A stretch of 64,000 nucleotides of DNA from Kordiimonas sp. SCSIO 12610 (GTDB lineage: Bacteria > Pseudomonadota > Alphaproteobacteria > Sphingomonadales > Kordiimonadaceae). The first letter of the stretch is position 1, and every line of letters starts with the position of its first letter. The position numbers were made by a program, and so were the translations under genes. The notes below the pieces were generated by a model. The model had not been told where the DNA came from. It saw only the letters and a program-made list of their open reading frames with translations, and made no database searches. The stretch is from positions 1 through 64,000 of the forward strand of contig NZ_CP073747.1 in the NCBI RefSeq assembly GCF_024398015.1, read 5' to 3'. Shown here one piece after another: positions 21,392-29,631 of this stretch.

Positions 21392-22255
21392 TTATCGGAT
21401 ATTACGTGCCCGTTCCTGAGGGTAGGTGCCCAGAATTCTGACCCGTTTCGCGTGAAAACGCAGTTCCTCCATTGCGCGCGCAACGTTTGCTTCCCCTTCG
21501 TGGCCTTCAATATCAACATAAAACTCGGACGCCATGAAACTATCTGATTCGTAATAGCTCTCCAGCTTCGTCATATTGACGCCGTTCGTTGCAAAACCAC
21601 CAAGCGCCTTAAACAAAGCCGCAGGAATATTGCGAACCTCAAAGGTAAAGCTGGTCATTGTCGGGCCTTTAATGCTGGCGGGGTCAATTTGCTGCCTTGA
21701 GAGAACAACAAACCGGGTGGTGTTGTGACCCTCATCCTGCAAATCCTTGCGTATCACCTTCAAATCATAAACGTCAGCCGCCAGTTCGCTCGCAATCGCT
21801 GCAACATTGTCATAGCCACTTTCCGCTAACTGTTTTGCGGCACCGGCTGTATCAGCAAAAGGTAGCGGGGTCAGGTTCATCTCCCTAAGTGTTTTTCTAC
21901 ACTGCCCGAGTGCCTGCACATGGCTTTTTACCGATGTTAAGCTATTTTCATCTGCCCCCTTACGAGCCAGAAGGCAATGCCGAATCACTTCAAAATGCTC
22001 AGCAATAATAAATAATCCACTACCCGGTAACAACATATGGATATCCGCGACACGGCCAGCCGTAGAATTTTCGATAGGAATCATCGCTAGCTTTGCACGC
22101 CCCTTAACAACCGCGGCAAGAGCATCCTCAAAACTTGGGCATGGTAAAACATCCATGTCAGGAAACTTTGCATGACAGGCCATATGCGAATACGCACCTA
22201 GTTCACCCTGAAAAGCGATTAGATTATCAGGGTTTTCTGTCATGCCGTCATGCAT
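21392..22255 (-). CDS. pheA: Prephenate dehydratase
   Basis: Converts prephenate to phenylpyruvate in phenylalanine synthesis. 287 residues, stand-alone (no chorismate mutase domain). The catalytic domain shows AFQGELGAYSHMA, MIPIENSTAGRV and the NTTRFVVL motif with the catalytic Thr-Arg-Phe. The C-terminal ACT domain (about 195-280) has the KLESYYESDSF segment for phenylalanine feedback binding. ATG 22255 follows GGAGAATAAGC, a good ribosome site. It is convergent with the dsrE-like gene. Confidence 0.94.
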   Translation of the reverse strand: MHDGMTENPDNLIAFQGELGAYSHMACHAKFPDMDVLPCPSFEDALAAVVKGRAKLAMIPIENSTAGRVADIHMLLPGSGLFIIAEHFEVIRHCLLARKGADENSLTSVKSHVQALGQCRKTLREMNLTPLPFADTAGAAKQLAESGYDNVAAIASELAADVYDLKVIRKDLQDEGHNTTRFVVLSRQQIDPASIKGPTMTSFTFEVRNIPAALFKALGGFATNGVNMTKLESYYESDSFMASEFYVDIEGHEGEANVARAMEELRFHAKRVRILGTYPQERARNIR

Positions 22256-22556
22256 GCTTATTCTCCAGTTCAGTTATTTAATTCCAAAAATTAACAGTTT
22301 TCTGAAATATATTTACATGTAAGTCAATTACATAAATGATAAACTCTTGCATGCGGGGATGTGCCACAGGGAAAATAACACTTTTTTTAGGTATATAGGC
22401 TAAAAGGTGAAATCACAGCTTGATACGAGAGCCCATGTAGGGCTATTGTCGCGCGAAATATAGCAGATTGCCGAGAGCGCAGTATCGCTGTAGATTACGA
22501 TAATTAAACATGAGTAAGCTTGGGGGCGTCCAAGCGTGGCTTAAGGAGAAGATCCT
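22256..22556. other. Divergent spacer between pheA and the cytochrome c gene
   Basis: 301 bp without a gene. The left part is A/T-rich and must hold the pheA promoter. For the plus strand, TTGCCG (22468-22473) and TAGATT (22491-22496), spacing 17, form a plausible but sub-consensus promoter. A small inverted repeat, AGCCC-ATGTA-GGGCT, lies near 22431-22445. No RNA gene or open frame was recognised. Confidence 0.35.
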
Positions 22557-23159
22557 GTGGATTCATTTGAGTGGAACAAAGTATTTGCGGCCGTAATTTC
22601 TGGCGCTTTGTTGATTATGGTTATCTCCACTGTTTCAGGTGGTTTGTTTCCTGAATATCATGGCGGCACTACAGGCTTTCCTGTTGAAGTAGTCGAAGCA
22701 ACAGCTGGTGGTGATGCAGCGGTTGAAGAAGGCCCATCCCTTGCAGAACTTCTTGCGGTTGCCGATGTTGATCGGGGCGCGCGTGAATTTGCAAAATGTA
22801 AGGCATGCCATAGCATCAATGAAGGTGGCAAAAACGGTACAGGCCCAAATCTGTACGGCATTTTAGGTAAAGCCATCGCAAGCGATAGCACTTTCAATTA
22901 TTCTGGTGGCCTATCTAGCCACGGTGGCGATTGGACTTATGAAGCGTTAGACACTTGGCTAACTGCACCAAAGAAAATGGTCGCTGACACAAGCATGTCT
23001 TTTGCTGGCCTACGCAAAGCAGACAAACGTGCGAACTTAATCGCATACCTAAGAACACTATCAAACAGCCCACTTGCGCTTCCAGAAGTTGCTGCAAAAG
23101 TTGAAGATGCTGTTGAAGAGGCAGTCGAAGCAGTAGAGGACATTGCTGCCAGCAACTAG
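22557..23159 (+). CDS. Membrane-anchored cytochrome c (CycM/c552-like)
   Basis: Class I c-type cytochrome of 200 residues that carries electrons to the terminal oxidase. The start is GTG, with AAGGAG eight bases upstream. An uncleaved N-terminal anchor (residues 9-31) is followed by a spacer, haem site C81-K-A-C84-H85 and probable sixth ligand M147 in DTSMSFAGL. The C-terminal 25 residues form an acidic Ala/Glu/Val tail. The architecture matches CycM of rhizobia and mitochondrial-type cytochrome c. A good terminator follows, so it is probably monocistronic. Confidence 0.92.
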   Translation: MDSFEWNKVFAAVISGALLIMVISTVSGGLFPEYHGGTTGFPVEVVEATAGGDAAVEEGPSLAELLAVADVDRGAREFAKCKACHSINEGGKNGTGPNLYGILGKAIASDSTFNYSGGLSSHGGDWTYEALDTWLTAPKKMVADTSMSFAGLRKADKRANLIAYLRTLSNSPLALPEVAAKVEDAVEEAVEAVEDIAASN

Positions 23160-23183
23160 TCCAGCTAAAAAAGCATAGAAATT

Positions 23184-23216
23184 AAGCCGGTATATTAAGT
23201 GTACCGGCTTTTTTTA
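23184..23216 (+). terminator. Rho-independent terminator of the cytochrome c gene
   Basis: A 9-bp perfect stem (23184-23192 with 23202-23210), 9-nt loop and a run of seven T from 23209. It overlaps the end of the convergent NlpC/P60 gene (stop at 23214). Confidence 0.88.
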
Positions 23217-24047
23217 TATATTCAGCCTACGATATCCAAGAAACGGGGTACCCTTAATGTCCTTAGAAACCCATTCAATCACATCCTCAACTGGATCAAT
23301 AGTAACTGACATATGGGTCGCATTAGCGTGCAAGATCTGTTTGCCATCGATCATCCACCCCACATGCCCTGGAAAAAATGCTAAATCACCCCGCCCGGGC
23401 TTTTCATCTGTTTCCAAAAGCCTTCCAAGTGACGAGAATTGCATCCCACTATCGCGCAAGACCTTTTGACCAGACATCATCAATGCAAGCTGAACCAAGG
23501 CACTGCAATCCAACCCTTCGTACGAGCGACCACCCCATAAATAGGCCGACCCCAAAAACCTTTCGGCAACATCAACAGGGTCAACAGACAACTCACGCTC
23601 GGCTAATATATGTCGAGCATAAATCCATCCGCCGTTTGAAAGTGGAACAAATCCGTCTTGTATTTCACCAACGACCATAAGCGGGGTTGTTAGAAATACA
23701 GAGTGTATAGGTTCAGATTTTAGGGATGGTTCTCTATAGATATGACTAACAGGTGTTGAAACATAATGAGATGTTTTATAATCAGCTGATCGCTCGCAAA
23801 CCGCTGCGCTCTTTATCCAACCCATATACCCATCATGCGCGCACGCGACCTGAAACCATCCTTTTTCTTCGGCAAGAATAGAAACAGATTCGCCGTACAA
23901 CAGTTCACTAACTGTCGTAGAGGAACAATTGGGTTCTTTTTTCATTAAGTGCTTAGACTGAATACAATAATGGGTTGGACTGGTCACAATTTGAAGACTT
24001 GGGTGACTAGCCACTATATTACCAGGATCAATCAGATTTATTGTCAT
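23214..24047 (-). CDS. NlpC/P60 family cell-wall hydrolase with SH3-like domains
   Basis: Predicted peptidoglycan endopeptidase of 277 residues. Two SH3b-like regions (about 25-85 and 95-150) precede the C-terminal NlpC/P60 domain, where C181 in GLDCSALVQ, H228 in PGHVGWM and H240 form the catalytic set. No clear signal peptide is seen, so export is uncertain. Its start is nine bases after the marR stop, and the leucyl aminopeptidase gene lies further upstream, matching the common alphaproteobacterial pairing of this enzyme with that peptidase. Confidence 0.88.
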   Translation of the reverse strand: MTINLIDPGNIVASHPSLQIVTSPTHYCIQSKHLMKKEPNCSSTTVSELLYGESVSILAEEKGWFQVACAHDGYMGWIKSAAVCERSADYKTSHYVSTPVSHIYREPSLKSEPIHSVFLTTPLMVVGEIQDGFVPLSNGGWIYARHILAERELSVDPVDVAERFLGSAYLWGGRSYEGLDCSALVQLALMMSGQKVLRDSGMQFSSLGRLLETDEKPGRGDLAFFPGHVGWMIDGKQILHANATHMSVTIDPVEDVIEWVSKDIKGTPFLGYRRLNI

Positions 24048-24056
24048 GCCGCAGTA

Positions 24057-24419
24057 TTAATTTTTCTGGTCTTCAGCATCAATGAGCTTTTCAGATTCGA
24101 CAATACGGTCCGAAAGCTCACTTAAATATACGGCGCCTTTCACTGTTCGCTGGATAAAGATACTTCGTTTGTCATTTTCATCCGGTTTTCGCTTAATAAG
24201 ACCATATCTAGTCATCGTATCCAGCGCACGGGTGATTACTGGTTTTGTCACGTTTAATTTAGCCGCTAAACCACGAACAGTGTGGGGAGGTTCAGTCATA
24301 TAGACCTCAAGCAACACAGACATTTGCCGCATGGTAAGATCAGGTTCGTTAGAGCGAACGCTCTCCAGTGTTGAAAGCCGCCACATTCTAAGTAGTTTAT
24401 GGTTAAACTTTTCGCTCAT
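24057..24419 (-). CDS. MarR-family transcriptional regulator
   Basis: Winged-helix regulator of 120 residues. The recognition region VRGLAAKLNVTKPVITRALDTM and the wing GLIKRKPDENDKRSIFIQRT are clear. A GTG at 24428 extends the frame by three codons, but ATG 24419 follows AAGGGTGGGG and is preferred. It lies between the aminopeptidase gene and the NlpC/P60 gene on the same strand and may control them; its ligand is unknown. Short N- and C-terminal helices are consistent with dimerisation. Confidence 0.88.
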   Translation of the reverse strand: MSEKFNHKLLRMWRLSTLESVRSNEPDLTMRQMSVLLEVYMTEPPHTVRGLAAKLNVTKPVITRALDTMTRYGLIKRKPDENDKRSIFIQRTVKGAVYLSELSDRIVESEKLIDAEDQKN

Positions 24420-24487
24420 AGACCCCACCCTTAAAGATACCTGCTGTAAATACTAGCAACTATCGCTAAAAGGTGAACTAATCGGCT

Positions 24488-25891
24488 TTATTGGTCAAGA
24501 CCCAGTTGGGCAATAATCGCGTCATAGGTCGCAAATATACCCTGAGCAGCACCGCCTTTTGGCCTTCCTGCACGTGGTTTTGGATTCCATGCGAAGACAT
24601 CAAAATGTACCCACGGAATATCCGCATCAACAAATCTCTGTAAATAAAGCGCAGCAGTTATAGAGCCCGCAAAAGGGCCCTCACTGATATTATTCATATC
24701 TGCGATATCGCTTTTGAGGTCTTGGTCATATCCTGCCCACAAAGGCATACGCCATAGAGGGTCGTTATTATCCACCCCGCCTTTTTCAAGCGCCGTCCAC
24801 ATCTGATCATTATTGGTGTAAGTCGCAGGCAAATCTGGCCCTAGGGCAACACGGGCAGCCCCCGTAAGGGTCGCAAAGTCAATAAGCAGATCAGGTTTGT
24901 TCTCTGAAGCGAGCGCCAATGCATCGCATAAAACCAACCGTCCTTCTGCGTCAGTGTTACCGATTTCAACGCTTATGCCTTTACGGGTTGCAAACACATC
25001 ACCTGGCCGGAAACTATCACCGCTTACGGCATTTTCAACCGCTGGGATCAACACCTGCAAATCCACGCCCAAGCCAAGTGTCATAATCAATTTCGCCAGC
25101 CCTAAAACATGTGCGGCCCCGCCCATATCCTTTTTCATCAAAAGCATACCGGCTGGTGGTTTCAAATCTAACCCCCCAGAATCAAAACAAACCCCCTTAC
25201 CAACGAGGCAAAGCTTCGGTGCGCCTTCTCGTCCCCAGGTTATATTGATCAAGCGCGGGGCATTTTTAACTGACGCCGCTCGTCCAACAGCGTGAATCAT
25301 TGGGAAATTTTCATCCAACAAATCGTCGCCTACGATTGTTGACACAGTGGCACCATGCTCTTCCGCCAGCGCCTCCGCACAGTCCTGTAATTCGGATGGT
25401 CCCATATCTTCAGCGGGGGTATTCACAAGATCCCGCACAAAAAAAGCGGCCTCTGCCTTCGCGAGCACTGTTTTTGGGTCAATGCCTTCAGACAACATAA
25501 GGCAACGAACCTTCTTATCGGGGTCAGATTTATATCGATCGAACTGATACTGCGCGAGTGCCCAACCCAGGGACAGTTGCTCTTCAACGTCTTGTTCAAT
25601 ATTTTCTAGCGAATAAACCCCTTCAGGTAGTTTAGGTGCAACAACAGCCAACCACCAAGGGTTCGATATATCCTCACCAACACCAACGTAAATTCGGGCA
25701 ATGGTATTATCTTCTGCTTTGATAAACCCAACAGCACCTGTGTTTGCCTCAAACCCACTTAGTTTCAACCAAGCCAAGTCATTGGCATCTATAGTGCCGG
25801 TATTTTCAAAGTCACCTTTAACCACTGGGACAAGTGGTATTGACGAAGTAGACTTATTATAAGCAGCAAGCATTAAACTAGGTTGTGGCAA
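24488..25891 (-). CDS. Leucyl aminopeptidase family protein (M17)
   Basis: Two-metal cytosolic aminopeptidase of 467 residues. The M17 motifs are intact: GKGVCFDSGGLDLK (231-244), KKDMGGAAH (253-261) and the signature NTDAEGRL (312-319). The start is inferred as TTG 25891, which has GGAAAGAG about seven bases upstream; the next in-frame ATG (25873) lacks a ribosome site. The N-terminal domain is divergent from PepA, as in the alphaproteobacterial M17 group found beside NlpC/P60 genes. Gene order lap-marR-nlpC suggests one transcript. Confidence 0.9.
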   Translation of the reverse strand: MPQPSLMLAAYNKSTSSIPLVPVVKGDFENTGTIDANDLAWLKLSGFEANTGAVGFIKAEDNTIARIYVGVGEDISNPWWLAVVAPKLPEGVYSLENIEQDVEEQLSLGWALAQYQFDRYKSDPDKKVRCLMLSEGIDPKTVLAKAEAAFFVRDLVNTPAEDMGPSELQDCAEALAEEHGATVSTIVGDDLLDENFPMIHAVGRAASVKNAPRLINITWGREGAPKLCLVGKGVCFDSGGLDLKPPAGMLLMKKDMGGAAHVLGLAKLIMTLGLGVDLQVLIPAVENAVSGDSFRPGDVFATRKGISVEIGNTDAEGRLVLCDALALASENKPDLLIDFATLTGAARVALGPDLPATYTNNDQMWTALEKGGVDNNDPLWRMPLWAGYDQDLKSDIADMNNISEGPFAGSITAALYLQRFVDADIPWVHFDVFAWNPKPRAGRPKGGAAQGIFATYDAIIAQLGLDQ

Positions 25892-25992
25892 GGGTTATCT
25901 CTTTCCAGCAATGTATATAAAAGATGGTCATATGTGCAATAAACACAGATATGGCCATAAGCTAACATTTAAGGTTAAATGTTCAAACGACC

Positions 25993-26313
25993 TTACGATT
26001 CAGGGGCGATTGTAACGCTTAAGCCATCCATATCATCGGAAACTTCTACCTGACAGGATAGACGTGAGCTATTCGCTTTGTAATATTCGCTTTCTTCAAT
26101 CAGATACGATTCGTCATCTTCCATCGCTGGTAGGCGCGCAAAGCCATCACCTTCTACATACACATGACATGTGCAACAACTACAACACCCGCCACATATA
26201 GCAGCCATATCATCAAAATCATTGTTACGGATATTTTCCATCAAGGAAAGACCAGCCTCGGCCTCAATATCGCGCTTTGCACCACTTAGGTCAGTTACAG
26301 AAATTTTTACCAT
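25993..26313 (-). CDS. 2Fe-2S ferredoxin (adrenodoxin/putidaredoxin type)
   Basis: 106-residue electron carrier. Cluster ligands fit C40, C46, C49 and C87 (C-x5-C-x2-C then distal C). The binding loop is unusually cysteine-rich, with C43, C44 and C47 in addition. The TCHVYVEG segment after the loop is typical of vertebrate-type ferredoxins, which serve P450s or Fe-S assembly. It follows rpsA on the same strand but is separated from it by a terminator, so it probably has its own promoter in 26314-26390. Confidence 0.9.
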   Translation of the reverse strand: MVKISVTDLSGAKRDIEAEAGLSLMENIRNNDFDDMAAICGGCCSCCTCHVYVEGDGFARLPAMEDDESYLIEESEYYKANSSRLSCQVEVSDDMDGLSVTIAPES

Positions 26314-26387
26314 CGATACACATCTTTCAAGAAATTAGGGATAGACAGATTTTCCCAACAAGACATAGCGCCTTCACTACGTCTGTC

Positions 26388-26422
26388 CAGAAAAAAAGCC
26401 GCCTGATAGATCAGACGGCTTT
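26388..26422 (-). terminator. Rho-independent terminator of rpsA
   Basis: An 11-pair stem with one internal C-A mismatch (26395-26406 with 26411-26422) closes on the 4-nt loop TAGA. On the minus strand it is followed by a run of U (A-run 26391-26397 on the plus strand). It lies 33 bp past the rpsA stop. Confidence 0.82.
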
Positions 26423-26454
26423 CTTTACGTTCATTAAGTACCAAAAGATTGGTT

Positions 26455-28152
26455 TTATTCGCCTTTTGCTTTCTCGAGCGCCGCGCCAAGGATATCACCA
26501 AGGCTTGCACCAGAGTCAGCAGAACCATACTGCTCAACAGCAGCTTTTTCTTCTGCAACTTCAAGGGCTTTAATAGACAGGTTAACCTTGCGGCTGCCTT
26601 TGTCCATGTTGGTAACCATAGCGTCAACTTTATCGCCAACCGCGAAGCGCTCAGGGCGTTGGTCATTGCGGTCTTTTGCAAGGTCAACGCGGCGGATGAA
26701 GGCTGCAACACCAGTTTCGCCGATTTCAACTTCAAGGCCGTTTTCAGTTACTTCTTTAACAACAACAGTAACTGTTTCGCCTTTTTTCTTGGTTGAAACG
26801 TTAGAGAATGGATCGCCTGAAAGCTGCTTCACGCCAAGGCTGATGCGCTCTTTGTCTGTATCAACGTCAAGAACAACAGCTTTAACCATGTCGCCTTTTT
26901 TATAGTCTTGGATCGCGTCTTCACCAGAACGCTCCCAATCAAGGTCAGACAAGTGAACCATACCGTCGACGTCGCCGTCGAGTCCAATAAAGAGACCAAA
27001 CTCAGTGATATTCTTAACTTCACCTTCAATCTCAGCACCTTGTGGGAATTTGTCTTCGAACGCTTCCCATGGGTTTTCACTGCACTGTTTAAGACCAAGT
27101 GAGATACGACGTTTGCTTTGGTCAACTTCGAGAACCATAACTTCAACGTCTTGGCTTGTAGAAACGATCTTACCTGGGTGAACGTTTTTCTTAACCCAGC
27201 TCATTTCACTTACGTGAACAAGACCTTCAACACCAGCTTCAAGCTCAACGAAGGCACCATAGTCAGTGATGTTAGAAACTTGACCGTTGAATTTCGCACC
27301 AACAGGGTATTTCGCTTCAATACCTGCCCATGGATCTTCAGCTAGCTGTTTCATGCCAAGGCTGATACGCTGTGTTTCTGGGTTAATGCGAACCACTTGA
27401 ACCTTGATGCTCTCGCCAATTGTAAGAGCTTCAGATGGGTGGTTCACACGACGCCAAGAAATATCAGTAACGTGGAGAAGGCCATCGATACCACCAAGGT
27501 CAACGAATGCACCGTAATCAGTGATGTTCTTAACAACACCGTCAACAGAATCGCCTTCTTTAAGTTTGCCCATAAGCTCAGCACGCTGGCCAGCACGATC
27601 CTCTTCAAGGATAGCGCGACGAGAAACAACGATGTTACCGCGGCGGCGATCCATTTTAAGGATTTGGAATGGCTGCTCGATGTTCATCAAAGGCGTTACG
27701 TCACGGATCGGACGAATATCAACTTGTGAACCAGGGAGGAAAGCAACAGCGCCGTTAAGGTCTACTGTAAAGCCACCTTTTACGCGACCAAAGATAACAC
27801 CGTTCACACGTGCATCACCTTCAAACGCTTTCTCAAGATCAGTCCAAGCTTCTTCGCGGCGCGCTTTGTCGCGTGAAAGAATTGCTTCACCAAGTGCATT
27901 TTCAACGCGGTCAACAAACACTTCAACATTGTCACCAACATTGATCTCAGGTGTTTGGCCCGGCATTGCGAATTCTTTAAGCGGAACGCGACCTTCGGCT
28001 TTAAGTCCGATATCTATAATCGCAAAATCGCTTTCAACAGAAACAACTGTACCAGTTACAACCTGACCTTCAAAGCCAGTATCCGCAGGCATAGTTTCAT
28101 TCAAGAGTGCCTCAAAATCGTCGAGGCTCGGCATTTGTGCCGTTTCAGACAT
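26455..28152 (-). CDS. rpsA: 30S ribosomal protein S1
   Basis: mRNA-binding ribosomal protein with six S1/OB-fold repeats, each ending in patterns such as ITDYGAFVDLGGIDGLLH and ISLGMKQL. The frame runs open to 28320, but ATG 28152 follows AAAGGACG and gives the normal N-terminus MSETAQMPSLDDFEALLNET and 565 residues. Codon choice is strongly biased (Lys AAG/AAA, Val GTT), as expected for a highly expressed gene. It follows cmk, the conserved order. The leader holds a palindrome and a hairpin with a T-run (separate entries). Confidence 0.97.
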   Translation of the reverse strand: MSETAQMPSLDDFEALLNETMPADTGFEGQVVTGTVVSVESDFAIIDIGLKAEGRVPLKEFAMPGQTPEINVGDNVEVFVDRVENALGEAILSRDKARREEAWTDLEKAFEGDARVNGVIFGRVKGGFTVDLNGAVAFLPGSQVDIRPIRDVTPLMNIEQPFQILKMDRRRGNIVVSRRAILEEDRAGQRAELMGKLKEGDSVDGVVKNITDYGAFVDLGGIDGLLHVTDISWRRVNHPSEALTIGESIKVQVVRINPETQRISLGMKQLAEDPWAGIEAKYPVGAKFNGQVSNITDYGAFVELEAGVEGLVHVSEMSWVKKNVHPGKIVSTSQDVEVMVLEVDQSKRRISLGLKQCSENPWEAFEDKFPQGAEIEGEVKNITEFGLFIGLDGDVDGMVHLSDLDWERSGEDAIQDYKKGDMVKAVVLDVDTDKERISLGVKQLSGDPFSNVSTKKKGETVTVVVKEVTENGLEVEIGETGVAAFIRRVDLAKDRNDQRPERFAVGDKVDAMVTNMDKGSRKVNLSIKALEVAEEKAAVEQYGSADSGASLGDILGAALEKAKGE

Positions 28153-28182
28153 AGATCGTCCTTTCAAACTATATATTTTTTT

Positions 28183-28196
28183 GCCAACCGGTTGGC
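28183..28196 (-). promoter_or_regulatory. 14-bp perfect palindrome in the rpsA leader
   Basis: GCCAACCGGTTGGC lies 30 bp upstream of the rpsA ATG, separated from the ribosome site by an A/T-rich stretch. It could be a protein operator or a short RNA hairpin near the S1 translation start. S1 is known to control its own translation in E. coli through leader structure; any such role here is inference. Confidence 0.4.
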
Positions 28197-28277
28197 TCCG
28201 GTGGTCTTCTTCCGGTCTTCCTGAAAAAGGGCCCATCCCTTTTCCTTCTGTGGTCCGGAAGCCTCTAACACCAACAC

Positions 28278-28313
28278 AAAAAAATCCTTCAAAGAACGAA
28301 GCTTCATTCTTTG
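28278..28313 (-). terminator. Hairpin plus T-run between cmk and rpsA
   Basis: A 24-bp palindrome with one mismatched pair (28290-28313) is followed on the minus strand, after five bases, by seven U (A-run 28278-28284). It sits just after cmk and 126 bp before rpsA, so it could end or attenuate read-through from cmk. The stem closes with no loop except by melting the central pairs, which weakens the call. Confidence 0.4.
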
Positions 28314-28341
28314 GGATCAACTGAAATAAGCGTCTTCGGCT

Positions 28342-28983
28342 CTATTGAGGCTTCAGGCAATTTTCAACGATTGCCGCAGCCCTTAAAAACACGGCGTCTA
28401 TAGCTAAATCTGTCGTATCTAGCAAGTGGGCATCTGCTGCTTTTTCTAGAGGGGCGTCTTTTCTTCCCATATCGCGCTCATCACGGGCTTTTACATCCGC
28501 CAAAATTTCCTCAAAATTGGCGTTCACACCCCTGCTTCTCATCTCTGCCACGCGGCGCTTTGCCCGCTCTTCTGCGCTGGCTGTTACAAAGAATTTCACA
28601 TCGGCGGCAGGGCAAATAACCGTACCAATGTCGCGCCCATCAAGCACAGCACCACTCTTATTGCTCGGAGGGTTTACACCAAAATTCTTCTGAAAATCCA
28701 TAAGGTTACTACGCACACCAAGCATACTGGCGACAACTGATGCTGCCTTACCGGTATCTTCCAAACGAAGCTCAGGATCGGACAACAATGCGTGATCGAG
28801 GGCTTTTGAGGCTTTCTCCGCTGCAGGTTCATTGGATGGGTCTACACCCCCTTTGATAAGTGTTAACGCTACTGCGCGGTATAGGGCGCCTGTATCCAAG
28901 TAAGCAAAATTAAATTTTTCTGCAAGCCTGCGAGCAAGCGTGCCCTTTCCTGCTGCCGCAGGCCCATCAATTGCAATAATCAC
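28342..28983 (-). CDS. cmk: Cytidylate kinase
   Basis: Phosphorylates CMP and dCMP. 213 residues. The P-loop GPAAAGKGT is at residues 7-15; DGRDIGTVICPAADVKFFVT and the RDERDM lid segment are typical. It lies directly upstream of rpsA as in most proteobacteria. Unlike the usual arrangement it is separated from aroA by two plus-strand genes. The divergent gap to the VOC gene (28984-29151) must hold its promoter. Confidence 0.95.
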   Translation of the reverse strand: MIIAIDGPAAAGKGTLARRLAEKFNFAYLDTGALYRAVALTLIKGGVDPSNEPAAEKASKALDHALLSDPELRLEDTGKAASVVASMLGVRSNLMDFQKNFGVNPPSNKSGAVLDGRDIGTVICPAADVKFFVTASAEERAKRRVAEMRSRGVNANFEEILADVKARDERDMGRKDAPLEKAADAHLLDTTDLAIDAVFLRAAAIVENCLKPQ

Positions 28984-29151
28984 CGCGAATCACCCATAAT
29001 TTGTTTATTCTGGTTTGATAAAGCTTCAATATGAGAAGCGCAATTTCAAAATAATGACGCACCCTGTTCAGGTCATTGTAGTCTAAACATCATATCATAA
29101 CTTGACTCGTCGTATGGTACACATCAATATAGAACAAAAAAGGAACATTTG

Positions 29152-29631
29152 ATGTTGCAACGATATATTTCTGCGAGTTTACTAGCTTTGATTTTATGGT
29201 CAGTTCCAGCACAAAGCCATATATTTGATACAGAAGAGGGCCTTATGAAAGTACAATCAATAACCGCTGTTTTGCCTGTTGAACGAATTGAACCTTCGAT
29301 TGAGTTTTTCAAAAAAATCGGCTTCACAACCGACCAAGAAGTGCCGGAGGGCGATCACCTTGGTTTTGTCATCGTCAAACAAGGCGAAACCCAACTGATG
29401 TATCAGACATATTCAAGCATTGCAGAGGATGTGGGTGGCCTGGGTGATATTCAAAAGGGTGCGCCAAGCAATATTTATATCATTGTTGATAATATTGATG
29501 CAGTTGAACAATCGCTAACGGACTACACCGTGACCCTGGAGCGGCGAAAAACATTCTACGGCGCCGAGGAAATCGGATACCGCGAACCCGGCGGTCATTT
29601 GATCACCTTCGCGGAGTTTGCTAGTGAATAA
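29152..29631 (+). CDS. VOC (glyoxalase/bleomycin-resistance fold) protein, possibly exported
   Basis: 159 residues. The body from about residue 32 (MKVQSITAVLPVERIEPSIE) is a VOC domain with pattern FFKKIGF and a C-terminal GYREPGGHLITFAE. The first 23 residues look like a Sec signal peptide (MLQRYISASLLALILWSVPA, then QS), which is unusual for this fold. AAGGA precedes ATG 29152; a second ATG at 29245 after GAAGAGGG would give a cytosolic form. No function can be assigned. It overlaps the next gene by eight bases, so the two form a unit. Confidence 0.72.
   Translation: MLQRYISASLLALILWSVPAQSHIFDTEEGLMKVQSITAVLPVERIEPSIEFFKKIGFTTDQEVPEGDHLGFVIVKQGETQLMYQTYSSIAEDVGGLGDIQKGAPSNIYIIVDNIDAVEQSLTDYTVTLERRKTFYGAEEIGYREPGGHLITFAEFASE

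Noticed and set aside
26588-28066. Several long plus-strand open frames across rpsA
   Set aside because: They are antisense to a highly biased, conserved ribosomal gene, have no ribosome sites and no family likeness.
26455-28152. Internal near-repeats in rpsA
   Set aside because: They are the repeated S1 domains of one gene, not a DNA repeat array or CRISPR.
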